Assembly: GCA_036365515.1 (NCBI GenBank)
Contig: CM070873.1
Span: 81,727,948-81,791,947 of the forward strand
Direction: 5' to 3'
Source of the DNA: Torymus aiolomorphi
Taxonomy: Eukaryota; Arthropoda; Insecta; Hymenoptera; Torymidae
DNA length: 64,000 nucleotides
The stretch's first letter is position 1. Every line of letters starts with the position of its first letter. The notes below the pieces were generated by a model. That model was not told the DNA's origin. It searched no databases and worked only from the letters and a program-made list of their open reading frames with translations. Shown here in pieces: positions 23,685 to 38,400 of this stretch. The position numbers and the translations under genes were made by a program.

Positions 23685-23939
23685 CCCTGGTAGAAATGTT
23701 AACCAGAAGCTAGCTATTTTTCAGTTAACTTTATGGCTAAAAATGAACATTACTTGTATTTCATAATTACCTACCAATCCGAAATAAATTATGGCATTTA
23801 CATTTCATAAAATATGTATTTTAAGTAATATAGTAAAACTTTTAGATGAATTATATTATTTTTGCATTATGATTTTTGATAAAAATGCTTCCATATAATT
23901 AACACGTTAAGTATAAAATATGGTTAATTTCTACCAGGG
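23685..23939. mobile_element. 255-bp MITE of the CCCTGGTAGAAA family, TA flanks
   Basis: The ends CCCTGGTAGAAATGTTAACC and, inverted, CCCTGGTAGAAATTAACC match those of the 98-bp hairpin at 17737-17834. TA flanks both sides (23683-23684, 23940-23941), a Tc1/mariner-type duplication. The interior is AT-rich and non-coding. The 98-bp copy may be an internally deleted derivative of this form. Confidence 0.8.
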
Positions 23940-23941
23940 TA

Positions 23942-26900
23942 TATTCTATAGTATATTATGTAATATAAAGGTATGTTTAAAATATTTTTGTACTTGGCGT
24001 ACATCTATAACGTTTTGACTTTGATCTAAAACCTTCTAATGAATAGATTTCGTGTAAAAAGCAAATGAAACATGTGCGAATCGCACGTTATTTACAAAGT
24101 ACACCTATCACTTATACTTTTTTACAGGATACATTAACAGTAATTTATGGACATGACTACTCTCATACATATATATTTTGCATTCGATAGGCTATATTTC
24201 TATGCAAGACTTATATGCCACGTTAACGTTATTTACACCATCAATAATCCACTGCTAAACATTAAAAATCGATTCTTTATAAGATATAGTCTTACCAACG
24301 AGAGTCAATAAATTGAAAGGTTATATACCTACACGTACATATACAATGTTAAAACAACATCGGTCTTGTAAATTCTTTTCACCTCGCAATTAATTTCGAA
24401 TATACAATTACCAAAAAAGCCTAATGTTTAATGTTTTGGATGATTCACGCGATCGCACAACCTTCGTCGGGCCACGTGCGTCCAACTTACATACGAAAAC
24501 TACTATATATATTCTCCGTCATCAAAAAAACACACGCACCCATGCGCCAGAATACAACCACATAACGCAATTCCTAATCTCCATGCGGCGCCGACGCCGA
24601 ACCCGCGACGACAACTCTCGCTGCGATGTGGGCGAAGAAAAATCATCGCGATCGTCCCGAATACACGCGCGTTGAGCAAGCCCAGCTAGCACATACACAC
24701 CCACGCGGAGTTTAGCAGGAATTGGTGAATTACGCATACGTTACGCTCTTCTTCACGTGTATATACGTATAGAGATTCGCGCGCGAGCAAGCGAGCGAGC
24801 GAGCACGGCGGTGACGCTAACCTCCGGACGATTTAATCCGCGTGTCGAGGTCGCGCGTAGCGTACATATATATACCTGTGTATGTGTATGGATGTTAGCG
24901 AGCGCGCTCGCACACAGGTCGTGTGTAATCAAGGGCTTGAGATTCTGCAAATAGGACGGAGGACGGGTCGGATTTTTTTTATTTTTTTTTTCATTAGCGC
25001 GTACCGGCACGTACTAGCGCGTGGCTTATTCAATTGTGGGGAAAGGAGGGTAGAGAGAGAAATTGAATTGTTTTTCGGTGAACTGGAAAAATGCGCCAAT
25101 GTGTACAGAGGTATTTTTGTTGTATACAACAGAACAGTTGTTTATTAGTTTATGTTTGGACTGCGAGGCTGAAAGTTATATGATTAATTAAATTTTATAA
25201 ATGGAGTGCAGTATAATAGGTTTTTTTATTTTTTCTTTTGCGCGTAGACGATTCAAGAAGAAAATTGGACCAACAATATATAAAATGAACGCGTATATTT
25301 TTATTATAATTAAAATTTTTTTACAAATTTGAAGATTCAACGATATGTATGATGTATATTTTAGCTGCAAAGAAATTCCATTTAAAAAAAAATCCAATCA
25401 AAGTTCAAAATTTGCATGAAATTTTACTATCAGTATTCCTACACAGAAGAACGACTACAATACCGTAAAATAAACGTATACAAAAAGTGCCTATATATCC
25501 AACACAATCACGGTTACAGCGCGCAGAAAAATATAAATCGAAAAAGTTATATTAGCTCTCGCCCTCACCGGCACCTTCATATATACAGACAAAAAAAGTT
25601 AACGAGCAAATTGTAGCGCTATTCAAAGCGCTACTCTGCTGGCGATCGCTCGCCGGCGGCGCGTGCACATATAAGAGAGAGAAATGATCGATGTTTACCA
25701 CTGACCCGATTAAAGCGCTCCTCTCTCTCTCTTTCGCGCGCGCGCACAAAAGCGCGTGGAAAAAAAAGACCTCGCACGTATCGCTGACAACTTATAATAC
25801 CCATCATGCGATGCGCTACACACATCCACACACATGCAGAGTGTGAGGCGAGAGGCTTTCTATACTAGCGAGGGCCATTGTACTCTCCTCTCACATAACA
25901 CGCGCGACCATCGGTGCGCGCTTTGCACGCCGCTCACGCGCAAATTTTCGACGACGACGCCTCCGCGTCGTACTTACATATATACCTGTACACGCAGAAA
26001 GAAAAGCGACCAGCGCGCGCAAAAAGGAGCGTATACTTACAAAGGCGAACAAAAAAATGGGAGGACGTCGCGCGCGGGGCACGCTACAGTTTTTAATGCG
26101 CCCGCGGCGAAGACAAAGGGAGCCTGGGAATCGGCACTTACGAATTCCGCCTTTGAGCGCATACGTAGGTACGTACATACGTATGTACGTTTGGGCAATT
26201 TCGCTCTCCTAATGGACTTTTTTTGTAGGCCGTTGTATTCAGATGAGCGCGCATGCGAGCGTCTATTTTTAGGCGAGAGGCGTGTATGTGTTGTAGGAAG
26301 GCGTCGAGGATTCGCCTTTTCTCCGCGATTACGATCACTTTGTGCTCGGCACTGTATATATGCGAGGAATTACAATGCGCGGGGCAGTGAGTGCTTTAGT
26401 AATTATGTAAGCATAAATCATCGTTGTAGTTCGTATTTATATGTATGTAGTTGTGATTGTGATTGATGATGGATTACGCGAGTAATTTTCTGCCGAGTAT
26501 TAATTTATTCGGGAGCTTGGTACATGTCTGAAACAAGTGTAATGATCCGTTAAGTGAAAAAATTTCTAATCAAATCTGGCAAGATTCTGGGCAAAAACGT
26601 TTGGAATCCGTCGGGTTAGCTGCAGATATTCCAGACATTATCTACTTTGATTAAAATGTGTAAGATGACGTTTGGGATTTTCCTAAGCTTAGTAATGTAT
26701 TGTCTTATAGTACACGTGCTTGAGATTAACAATAAACAATAAATAACATTCTAAAATTTAATAATTTGAACATTTCATTTTAATATAAAATAAAAAAAAA
26801 ATGAATTTAACCACATTTAAAAAAACGTGAAATTTTAAGCACAGCTTTTCTGAAATAACATGAGTTACATAGGTACGTCGTAAAGGAAAACACAATCCAT

Positions 26901-28240
26901 CCAATTGATTGATATCATTCAAGCAGACATACCAGCAGCAATCACAAAGACCACTCTATTTATACTCCACATATATATACTCTTTTTAATATACACTTCC
27001 GCCACTCTCGTTCCCCTGGACAAAGAAGAAAAACAAAAGCGTCCCGCGCGGACTTCTTCACCACACATCGCGTCTTTCTTAGCTTTGTAATATACCGGCA
27101 ACAACCTCGCGCTATCGCGTTTTTCATAATTCGCGGCCACGACAAAGACACGCGAAATCTACACATAATCATGTACATACACACCACCCCTCGTAAGTAT
27201 ACAAAGGCGAATGCGCGCCAGCTAGATAAAGCCGAAAAAAAAAAAAAACACGAGCGAGAGCAGGAAAAGCTGGGGCGGCGTCTTATCAACCGCACGCTGC
27301 GCTCGCATTGTTTCATATACACCCGTGCGCTGGCAATCATCCACCCCGCGCGTTCCTTATTCCGCGCGCTCTAACAATAGACAACCGGCCCCGTACGTGC
27401 CTTCGCGCGGAGTAGGAGAGCTGCCCCATTTTTTGGCGCGCTCGTCCGCGTTAGGAAGAAAAAGATGCGAGCAATTTTCTCGCGCCTGGCGCAGTGTGTG
27501 TTTCTTTTTGCATGCATGTATACATGGCTGAGAGGTCGGCCGTCGAAAGGGTGCCATTTCATTAACCCCGCGGACGGGCCGCGAGTTTCTTGCTCCGCAT
27601 AAGGGTGTGCTCGAGAGGGCGTGATTTTGGCGAGGTTTGCGAGTTAAGATAATAATGAGATAGGTGGAGTAATTTAGTATGGCTTTGGATGAGGTGATTA
27701 TGCTTCGCGATAAAATGCTATTTGCTGGTTGTTTAGTACTTTATGGAATGATGAAACGACGTTGAAGATGACGTTTTTATGAATATAGATGGCCCGAGTG
27801 GATAGGATTGCAAAAATGTAAAAGAAATTGTGTTGGAAGTTAGCACTAGGTTTAAGGCATCTTTTGATATTAACTAAATGTTCTGATAATACAAGAATCA
27901 ATTCAAGAATTTATAATATTTTTGAGTAATTTTTTAAAGATTTATAATTTGGATGATGTTAAAATAGTATTTTGATTTGATGGAATATTCTCATACCCAT
28001 TTTTCAAAATTCAGATTAAGAAAAAATTATATCACACATATAATCTCACGCTTTTAATGTGACAATATTTCTCTCTTATAAGTTCGATTTTTAATGAGCG
28101 TATTGCGTAATACGTAAAAGAATTTTGATTTCACCGCTTTTAAAAATCCAGTTTAATGTGAAATATAATATCTAATCGCGTTACGTCTGGACATTTGCAT
28201 TGATAATTTATTTCAAGAATAATCAATATGTATCGGCAAT
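23942..28240. other. Non-genic DNA with islands near 24.75, 26.05 and 27.35 kb
   Basis: No gene is recognised. Each island has a C/A-rich left side (for example AAACACACGCACCCATGCGCC near 24530) and a G/T-rich right side (for example GTGTATGTGTATGGATG near 24877). The 200-codon + frame at 25834-26466 spans an island core, overlaps an open frame on the other strand, and is Arg/Tyr/Thr-rich low-complexity; I read it as chance. Between islands the DNA is AT-rich. Confidence 0.5.
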
Positions 28241-28454
28241 GATGGAAAAGTTGGATTCTCCAAACACCATAAACTTTAGAAGTGTTCCCCGACAACTTTC
28301 CATCCGAAAGCAAACTTTTCGTCTCGATCAGAGAGGAGTTCGCTTATTAATGTAAATTGGTTTTCGAGACTAAGCGAACTTCTGCGCGCAAGGGAATGAT
28401 ATACGCTCACTTGAAATAATTCAACGGCGCCGCTCTTGAAATCAAATCAGCGGC
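28241..28454 (+). ncRNA. Candidate structured element with an H-type pseudoknot
   Basis: A dense set of complementary segments lies in 215 bp. GATGGAAAAGTTG (28241-28253) faces CAACTTTCCATC (28293-28304) with one bulge. GTCTCGA (28321-28327) pairs with TCGAGAC (28364-28370), and AGTTCGCTTA (28337-28346) pairs perfectly with TAAGCGAACT (28371-28380). The order of the last two stems is that of an H-type pseudoknot with no gap between the 3' strands. GCCGCT/AGCGGC (28429-28434, 28449-28454) forms a further stem. No known RNA family is recognised, and transcription is not shown. A degenerate transposon end is an alternative. Confidence 0.35.
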
Positions 28455-29263
28455 ACTTAAGGAGAATTTTTAATTTCCAAATTTAATTTAATTGGCTTTA
28501 AGAATTATTACGAAGGGGAATCCCGCTTATCAATGCTGAGCAATGAGTCGAAATAATTTTGGTGAGGCAATGCGTTATATCATGTTATAATGACTATATA
28601 ATCAATTCAATCTTATTTATATATCTATTATATTTACAATTAGTGTCAAGATTAAGTTATATTACTTTGCGGGAAATGTTTTATATTATCTCTGTTATCT
28701 GATAAAAAAAAACATGAAATAAAGAAAGTAGAATTCCCTCATCTTTACGCAAAATTATTATACATTTAATTTATATATTATATAAATATATTATAAAACG
28801 AAATATTACATTCTTATTTCTGAAAATATAGCCAATTTACCTTTACGAGATAGTATGTGTAAAAGTTAGAGTATATAAATATTAAATATTACTGTAGTGG
28901 TGCACTGAATTGCCAAGAATTTCCAGATTTATTTAACCAAAATTGTGTTTATGATGTTAAAAAAATACGTTAAATTTTACAGTATCATATGATTTTCAGT
29001 TAATATAATTTTGTACTTTTTACGTTTTGGTGTAACCGATTGTAGCATATTTCTGAATATTTTAAACATACGTTGCGCTTACATACATTCAAAGGGCTTC
29101 TCAACAACAACAAGACATTGTATCTAATTTTTATCAAAACTACACCAAAACCTCCAAACTATATTCATAGAAATAATGTTCGTTCCCAGAAAGCCCCATG
29201 CACTTGATGAGCTTCATCAGTACAACGAACCACAAGATTAGCTTCATTCATTCCCAAAAGTCA

Positions 29264-29267
<4 letters not shown>

Positions 29268-29332
<65 letters not shown>
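29268..29332. repeat. (CT)n microsatellite, about 65 bp
   Basis: An uninterrupted CT dinucleotide run of about 32 units. It lies on the C-rich left flank of the island centred near 29.5 kb, in keeping with the skew of that flank. Confidence 0.97.
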
Positions 29333-29334
<2 letters not shown>

Positions 29335-29685
29335 AAACCTCGAAAAAGACACCGCACCTGAGGCTTTCACACTGCTACCTCGACCCTCAGCGAACGCTTG
29401 GCGTGCTTCTCTCTGCCTGTGTGCAACGAATCTCCGCGCGGCGAGGCGACCGCAGGGTATCGAATCCCGATAGCAAAACGGCAACCGCGCCGCTTTATAA
29501 TCCCCGTAACGCGATTATCTCTCCGAGGCCTGCTGTGACGCGCAGCTTATATATTATATATATACGCGCGCGAAAAAGAGGAAAACACGGTGTAAGTAAG
29601 TGCGGCCGCGTGTATTATGCCCGCAGCCTTCCGCGCGCATACTTTTTTTCGCTCTATTTTACGCCGCGAGGCGCGCACGCTCGTG

Positions 29686-29708
29686 TATATATATATATAT
29701 ATATATAT
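29686..29708. repeat. Short (AT)n run in a CpG-rich island
   Basis: TATATATA repeated for about 23 bp inside the CGCG-rich core of the 29.5-kb island. Alternating CGCGCG and TATATA runs are a recurrent texture of island cores throughout the window. Confidence 0.9.
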
Positions 29709-32700
29709 GTGCATCGAGAAGAGACCGGAGCGGACTTTCTTTGAAATCGGATATATATCCTGGCGCGCGCGCGTCTGTCGGGTTACGTAAAAATATATGA
29801 GGAGAAAGAGGTGATTCCTATGCGGATCGGGTCGGGGCTAATGTTGCGCCGATTATCAGACACGACGCGATGAAAGTGTTGGTGATGTAATTTGAATTTG
29901 TCCTTTGATACGTTAGATTGATAGCTTTCTTATTGGTGAGGAGATGTTTTCTTGCTCGAGTAGAAAGTTGATGAGTTACAGAATACGGAAATGTATATGT
30001 ATCTTGTGTCCGGTAGTATTTTATGTCTGAATTTTGTTACCATAGGAAAGTTATATATAATATGAAACAGTATATTTTTAACAAGTTTTGGTGCAATTTA
30101 AGAATGATATTGAAATTCCAAAAGAATATATGTATACAGCATTCTTTGAAGCTTATTTGCTTTTTTTTATTTATTTTTATTTATTAAAACAGAGCATTTA
30201 TTTATTTAAGTAAAAGTTTTAATTTTTTTTTTTAATACTGAGATACTATTGATTAGTATTCAGTTCTTATAATACTTATAAATTATTATAAAAATAACGG
30301 CGACAAACAAACTTAAAGTAAAATTCGATGATTACCTTCGGTTACAACACACGTGAATCTGTAATAATTGTCGGGGCTTCAAATTACCGCAGCCAAAGAG
30401 TATTCCAAGAAATAATTGCTCTTGAATAGCTTACCTGCAACAAACAAGAAAATTGTAATTAGATAAGTACATAATAACACGTCTAATTTTAATGTTTCGT
30501 TTTGTTTCGTAAAATTACATAACACACAACCATATACTTTTAAATAAACTTTATTCCCCAAACATATCCCCTAACTCATTTCATCACCAAGAAACCAGGA
30601 AATCACCAATGTTTTGGTAACCACCATTTTTTTACGTAAAAGAAACGCTGTCAAAATATCATATACCACACACGCTCGCGATATATGGAGCGTATATGAC
30701 TGCGGAAAGATAACGCGATGCCGGGAGAGGCGAATTGGAAACACGTGTACAACGCGGCGTCGGCGTTTCTTCTGCTTACTCCGCGACTCCTATCTCCTGT
30801 CATCGGGAGTATAAATTCGTCTCGCCACGTGCGTCTTATGGAAAATTAAAAACCTCGGGCGAGCACGAGGTGATGCTCGTAGTGCGGATTAAAAAGCGCG
30901 CGATGGATGTGATGTGACGTGATTTCCGGTATTCGTCTTTTCTTCCATCACGAGGCATTTACTCGCGAGGAAAAAAAATTATGTAAGCAGAGGCGAGTGT
31001 GTTTTCTCTTTTCAGGCAGTTTTCGTTATTCGAGTGTACCTAGTTACTTTTTGCGTGCGTAACAAACGTTTATCTGAGGACTGTGACGTAGGTTGAGATA
31101 ACATAGTATGGCTTCTATTTCGGTTCCTCAACTATAAAAAAAAAAAAAAAAAACTATAAAAACTATATATATAAAAGTATCAAACTTAGAATAGATTACA
31201 CCATTTTTCGCGTACACGTTATGAGAAATTTCTCTTAATGACTCTACACACACAAACATTCCGCAAAAGTTATTTCCCTCGGAACTTTGCCGTGCGAAAA
31301 GTTTTGCGCTACACACCAAAACATGCGTGACCACACGCGAAAACGCTCGCCCACCACGACGTTATAATAAACACGCGCGCAGGCGCACACGCGAAATCTA
31401 TATATCTAAGAAACGAGCCCACAACGAGCCGCTGGAGGCGTCGATATATCTCGCGCACGTGTATATATACCGAGATAATCACCGGTCGGTCGAAAGTTTT
31501 CTCGCGCGTCATGTGTCAGGCCTCGAGAACCGCTGCCGCCGTCAGTGCACTACACACACGTGAGCTAATATTAGCACGCGGTGGTAGCAGAGAGCGGCAG
31601 CTTTAGAATGTAAGACGAAAACGGCGGAAGGAAGGGAGCAGAGAGAGGAGGCGTGAAAAAAGGTTGTGAAAAAACGGGGTGAATAGACGGAAGAGCGACG
31701 AGGTACGAAAGGTTCATCCTCTTTTGTCGCGAGATTATACCGCTTTTGTAAGGTCAATGACGAGAGTGAGGTGTTTTGCACACACGTTTTTGCGAGTGAT
31801 GAAATTAGCGCGGTTTACCTCAAAAGTCGGCTCTGATTGTATATTCGCGAGAAATATTCGTCGTTTGCCTTGCGAGAAACTTTTTTGTTAATTTTATAAT
31901 TGCTCCGGTCATCATTGGACTTTTTATCGAAATTTACCCACAGCTGTGAATTTAAGCAGAATAAAATGAAACGTGCGCAGAGTTTTACCCAAGTTATAAC
32001 GTTCATTTCCTGCAGAAGAGTGGTTAAATCTAATTACACCATCGCGATTAAATTATATAGTGTTTACAACACATTTTGTCTTTTTTTTTTACTTCCATCT
32101 AATATACGTGTTATGATATATTATTAAAAGTTCAGTTTTTATTTTATTTTGTACAGAATGTTCCCATCCGAGGTATTATTTTATATGTTTATATACAAGG
32201 CTATCTATCAAGTGTATAAAAACATAAAAATTTCTGATTTCTTAACACAAACTATATTTAAAAAAAAGGTGAAAACTTATTCCTAAAACTGTATGCCACG
32301 CCATTGGAAATCCGTAAAAAAGCCGTTAAGAACGCTGGACAAACACTGGATTGTGCACACGTATACACAACACTACTAATACAGCTCTAAAACAGTTCCG
32401 TGCACACGGGCAAAGAAAAAAGTTTGCAAAATTTCACGGGTGAATACGCTTGAGAAATGACGCCTCGGGGGTCTGTCTTTTTTAGAACGTTATAATTGGA
32501 TGGGGATTTTATGAACTCGCGTGTGTGTGCTTCGGCAAAATGTTTCCGCTCCACATTCCGCACCTGAGCCAAACTCAAGCACTTCACCTTTGTCAGAGCC
32601 ATTCTTGATATGTACAAAGCTGAAAAGCTCCTTTTTGTCAGATAAGATAGTGGATCTTTTTGTCGAAAAAAAAAAAAACGTTTTCTGTCGCGTGGCGTCA

Positions 32701-35700
32701 CTTGGAAGGAAAGGATATTGTCATCATGAATATATGTGACATGTTTAAATCACTAAATTAGGCAAACTTTTTAGGATCAACGAAAAAATTTATTTACCGT
32801 ATTATGAAAATAATAATAGAGGATGATTAGATACAGTGTCCCCCAATAATATTTACGTATAATATATTTAAAAATAGTACTATTACAGCTAACTAGAGTA
32901 TCAAAAATGTCTTATTAATCAATAATAGAACATATATATAACACATGCAAAATAATAAATAGATTGTCAAATCAACTCTCTTGTCCTTTTATACACAAAT
33001 ATTGACCGTCGTCTCAATCAAAGGCCTGCGACGTGCAGAATCTCAAACCAACATCTCATACAATAAATAAAGCACTCAATGGCACGCCCTCAGTATATCA
33101 CGAGAATTCTAAAATGGCACTAAAGACGTATCACTCCCCCGACAAGAATAGACTCGGGCAAAAAACACCGAAGGAGGAGGAGGAGGAGCAAGCGCGAGGT
33201 GCCGGAAGTGTATAATACCGGTACGAGCGCGCGTTATCCTCGCCCGCGAGGTAAACGCGCCTTCGCGTAAATATCCGAGTTTTTGCCTTTGACGACGCGC
33301 GGCACACACGCTCTTGAAGTCTATTTTCGTGGGCGCACGCGCGTAACGCGAGGTGTTCACTTATTAATGGGTCAAAGGCGGCGATCGGTAGTGCGTTTTG
33401 CGCGGGTGCGCGAGCCAGCCGTTCGATTTCGAGCCGATCGGAAGTATATGCGGACTTGAGAATTTAATAATAGATGACGTAGAGAAGTGTATATCTAGAG
33501 AACGTGTCGCCCGCGCGCGCGTCTTATTTGTAGGTCCCGGGGCTAAATATATAAAGGAGGCATTCATAACAAAATGCTTTCTTTCGCCTTCCTGTTGCAT
33601 GCCCATCATGATGTACAATGTATCTAATCCGCGCACCGCGTGTCATTATTTGTGATATTGTTGATGCGAAAATAAATACGCTTGATGCTGATGGATGATT
33701 GAAAATAAAGGCCGATTGTGGTTATATATACGCGAGAGATTATTAATTTTAACTCAACGCTGAATATATACAACGTTTTTAAACTATAATATGTAACAAA
33801 GTACTTGTAGTGAAAGGTGAAAGCTTTCTTTCTCTCCAAAATGTAACGCTCCGAGTTATTAAAAAAACTTCCGCCGCTCGACACACGACTTGGATAGGTA
33901 TACAGTGGATATACGTGCGCCGTTTTCGTATTAAGCGGACATCCTCCGCGGCCGCGAGCGAAAGTGGTTTTATAAACTCTCAAGCCTAATGCAACGTCGC
34001 GGGACACGAGAAATTTCAAAGTGCGGTCGTCCGGAGAACCGCAGGATTCCAAGTATATAAAACCGCTAAAAGGGGCAAAAAAGAGAGCACGACCGATCTA
34101 CATGCGGCCGGTAATTATGCGGAACATTGTTTTATTCGAGCGCAGAATGATTGATGGCGGTTTAGCGGAAAGCCAAGTAGCGGTGATTGGAATTATAATC
34201 TGGCATAGCGATGGAAGTAGTTTTTTTGTTATTTTTTTTTTTTTTTTGCAAAATTGGCGGTTATTTTTTGCATAGCGAACGGTAATTGGCGCTTGGATTG
34301 TGATTTCTGGACTATATAATTTCGAGCGTTTCAAATTGTTATTGATTTTTTACTATCCGCTATTAAAATGTACTTAGTGTGATTATAATGTTTTGAGAGA
34401 AATCTTTTCTAAATGATAATGTAGGATAGAAATTTTAGAAACGTCAATTTTGCGATATCCAATTTAAGTGCAAAATACAATGCATTTAAAATGCTTTTTT
34501 TTTATACATTACGGTGCACGAATTCCTTTCGAGTATACGATTGATACATACCAACAAGTCTTCTTGTTATCTTTTAAAGTTTTAAAAAGTCTTTTATGCT
34601 AAAGTGCTTTAAAAGCTTTTTAAATTCCTGGTATGAATTTCACCTTCGACGTCCTATTGGAAACTCAGTAACCAGGCGTGTAATATAACTCTGCAAAGGA
34701 TCTCTATTCTCATTATTGAAAATACCTTAAGGATTTGAATTTCTCCATTAAAGGAAGACGCGCAGATATTCTTTTCTTCAAACGAAAATGAAATCTTCTT
34801 TATCAGTTTCATTGTACAAATCGTATAATTGCCTTTGCGTAGAATAAATAATTGTTTCTTTCAATCTATTTTTATCAATTTAACAATAAAATTTACATTA
34901 AATACATTTTACTTAAAATAATATATATATATGAAATTCCTCAAAATCTCCGCCTACTTCCATATCTCTTGAGAAACTAAAGACACTTCCGAGTGTTTTT
35001 TCCCCCAGCACCGAAACCCTAAACCCCCTCGAATGCTCATCCACCTCGACCACACAACTAAGACGCGATGCCCGCATGATGCCCGACGTATATCCGATCA
35101 GCTCTAGTAGTCCAGAGTAAGTCGATCCTCTTTCTCCCTACAGTGCACATTCTCCCTCGTTGCATTGTCCTGATGAAAATAGCCCATGCAAATATGTTTT
35201 CGCCGAGGAGATAACGTCAAATTGAAGCAGAACACGTGCGCATATAACTAATTAACAGCTCGAGAGGGCGAACGAGTTCTTTAAGAAGATGACGAAGGAG
35301 GTATGCGCCATAATATAGTACGCGTATCGAGTGGCTGATTTTTAGTGGTTGGAGACCGGCGTGGAATGCATCGGCTATTGAATTTGGCAGGCGCGCTCGG
35401 CAATGTAAACATATTTGCGGTCTAAATAGGGTGCGACAGTCATTTGAAATAATGAGTGCGGCTTGCCATTGATTACTTGTTTTAGTATTTTTAGGGGTCG
35501 TTAATTTTGTTTGGTTTATTCGTTAATTTCATTTCGAAATATTTCAAAATAGAATCAAGTTATTTTGACACTTCTATTTCTTACTAATAATTTGTCTTAC
35601 TATATACCTTATTGTATTTCTAACAGTTTGACGTCAGGTTTCATTGATTTATTCGTGACGATGTTTATATTTACTGAAGAAAAGCGATCTTTTCGAGGCT

Positions 35701-37140
35701 AAAGGACCTTCCAGCGAGAGTTTACTTTGTTTCTTGCGTTGCATAGAAAAAGCGTAATTAAGCGACCCGTTTTTTGTAACACAAGAAAACCATTAGGGAG
35801 TGGGAAAACAGGCTTTGTGGTTTTAGGTGACCTCGCACAATCCTATAAATCTTCGTTAATGTTCGAAATGTAAGTGCGTAAATGTAGTACTTGAAAAATT
35901 GAAAAATAACTTTATCATCAATTACACGAAACCTTAAAGTATTGTTCATGATTGTTGTTCTGTATACGTTTTTTCAAACCATCGTAAATGAAAATATGGA
36001 AAAATAAAAAGTTTCTTGCTTTATAAACCTTTATCTTTTACTGCTACCATATATTCACTTATCAATAACAACAATAAGAATTCCTTTAAGTATGAGATAA
36101 ACGTTTATTTTTTCTATCAAATAAGTCAAGTCAAATTAATACAATAATAATAAAAAAATTTGCGGTTTCAAGTATAAAAATAATATGATTTTGTATTTTC
36201 AGTATATACATTATAAACGTCCTCTCCCAATTTAAACATAGACTTCCAAGACTCCTCACTCCGCTGAAAAAATAATACAAAGTCAAACTCGTTTCGACCA
36301 GAAAACCAGAAATAAATAAAACACTATACTTTCCTCCTCAACTCCCATGCTTTCGCCTATACACACACCGATGCGCGCACACTACGTGGAAGCGCGACCG
36401 TAAAACGCGCCGCGCGCGTGATGCGATCCGCGCGAGGGATTTGTCTCGGGCGCACAAGAGCGAAAGGAATTTTCGTCTAAATTCGTGAGCCGACATCATC
36501 GCCGGCCGAAAGTGCACACCGTACGGCCCGACGATATCGAGAGTCGCGAGTAACCTACATTCCACGCTGCCTTCCGTCGCTCGCAATTATTTCGCGATCG
36601 CGGGCACACGTGTGTGTGCAGATGTTGTAGACTCGGGCGAAGGAGAGAGAGTGATTATTGGTTAATTAAAAAGTCTTAGATTGTTTTGTTAGAGTGCCTT
36701 TTGTAATTAAAATGAATAATGATAATATGATTTTAGATTGTTGTTGTATTTTGGGGGAGTATAAACTTTTTATAGTTGATCTAAATAAAAGTGTCATTGA
36801 AACAAGACTAAGAGATATTAGCTTGTAGAATGGCATAGAAGTAGATTGAAGTTCAAAATAGTCAGACACATTGTACAGGTCTATAAGCATAAGTGATTTG
36901 AAATATTAAAATTAAATAAATGATGCTCAGTAAATAACATTTTTTTTATATTTTTCTTGTACAAAAGCCAGAAATTAATTCGAATACGTTTTTATTAATG
37001 ACACTTTATTATTTGAAACAATTGGCGTTTATCTACTTTATTATTCCTTCATTTTAAAAAAAAGTATGTATTTTTTGTATGCACCAATCATAAAATAATA
37101 ACACTTTAAAAGAATCGACTGTGAAAATATAACCATAGCT

Positions 37141-38400
37141 TCACAATGATTCTGCAAAAACACCTACGCTTTCGCAATATGTCAGAACGAAGCTTCGATT
37201 CAGCTGGCGTATATCATACCAAAAGAGCCAAAAAACAAACTCTCAATCAATCACAATATTATTTTCTATCGTTGCCCGTTACGACTGCACGACCACGCGT
37301 TTTCATAACGGGAGCAAAAAGTGCCTCGTTGAAAATCAAAACAAAGTATAAGTCTGCTTCCATACGCAAGGTACATGGCTCTTTCTGTCTTTCTCTCTCA
37401 TTCTCTCCAGCAGTCTCTTGTCTGGGCAACAGGCGGGATTTATGACGCCGACGTTTTCAGAGACACGCCACTTTCCGAGCCAATGACACTTCGAATTTGG
37501 TGCGCGCACACAACGCGTGTACGTTTTAATTCTTTGCCTCGAGGCGACTGGGAATCCCCAATTCTGCCCACGTTTCGAAGCGACGGCGCGTGCGGATCGA
37601 GGTAAATGTCGAGAAATCGAAACAATAATGAAGTGCAATGTTGGGAATGGAGACACTTTTTTCGTGTCGATCGAGATAGGAGAGCGATCCAAAAAATGGA
37701 GCGCCTTAATTAAGTTTGTTCAGTTTGTGTATTTTTTTTCATAATAAAATAATAACAATAGTAAATTTAATTAGGTGATACTTGAAAAAAAACTGGATGA
37801 CAAGAAGCGAGGAAGTTGGAAGTCAGGATATATTCTTTAAATTGTACGGCAAAAAATGTATTACATATTCATGTGAACTACAAAGCCAGTGTATATGAAA
37901 AATAAATTAACATATTAAAACATGGATTGACAATTTTTTCATGTTTAAGTTGTACATTGTCTGTTTGACACTAAAATGGTTAACTGTTTTAGAAATAATA
38001 CAGCATGAGTCACTGTAACAACCACACACTTTTTGTTCGCGAGGATTTCCAAATATGCAAATTGCCGATTGTTAGATTAAGAATTGCATGTAAATTTAGC
38101 CCACAATTTCAGGAACATTTTTCAAAATGTATTTATTAGCAAGTTTAAAGCAGCAATATATGTAAAAATAGCTATTAAAACATAATTTATATTTATAATG
38201 AACTATAAATTATTTAACTGAAAGTTGATAATGATGTTGTGCATAAATCTTTCGAAGATATTACTTTACTTTTACAAGAAAACCATAAAAAATTATTTTT
38301 CACGATAGTCGTGAAGTTCGTGAGAACAAAGTATGTTCCATATAGTTATTAATTATTTTCACAACAATGTATAATAACAACGACGTGTTTTTACATTTAT
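37141..38400. other. Non-genic DNA with an island near 37.4 kb
   Basis: No gene is recognised. A CpG-richer patch at about 37150-37700 has overlapping open frames on both strands without recognisable domains. The stretch 37740-38400 is AT-rich and featureless to me. Confidence 0.5.

Larger units (their letters stand above)
28455..37140. other. Non-genic DNA with many closely spaced islands
   Basis: No gene is recognised. Islands with the same C/A to G/T polarity are visible by eye at about 29.5, 30.75, 31.5, 33.25, 33.95, 35.15 and 36.5 kb. Valleys are AT-rich, with A/T homopolymers at 31137-31152 and near 34220-34248. All short frames here are either low-complexity within islands or AT-coded without recognisable domains. 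Confidence 0.5.

Noticed and set aside
25834..26466. 210-codon + frame in the 26-kb island
   Set aside because: It is low-complexity Arg/Tyr/Thr-rich, overlaps open minus frames, and has no domain. GC-rich island cores have few stop codons by chance.
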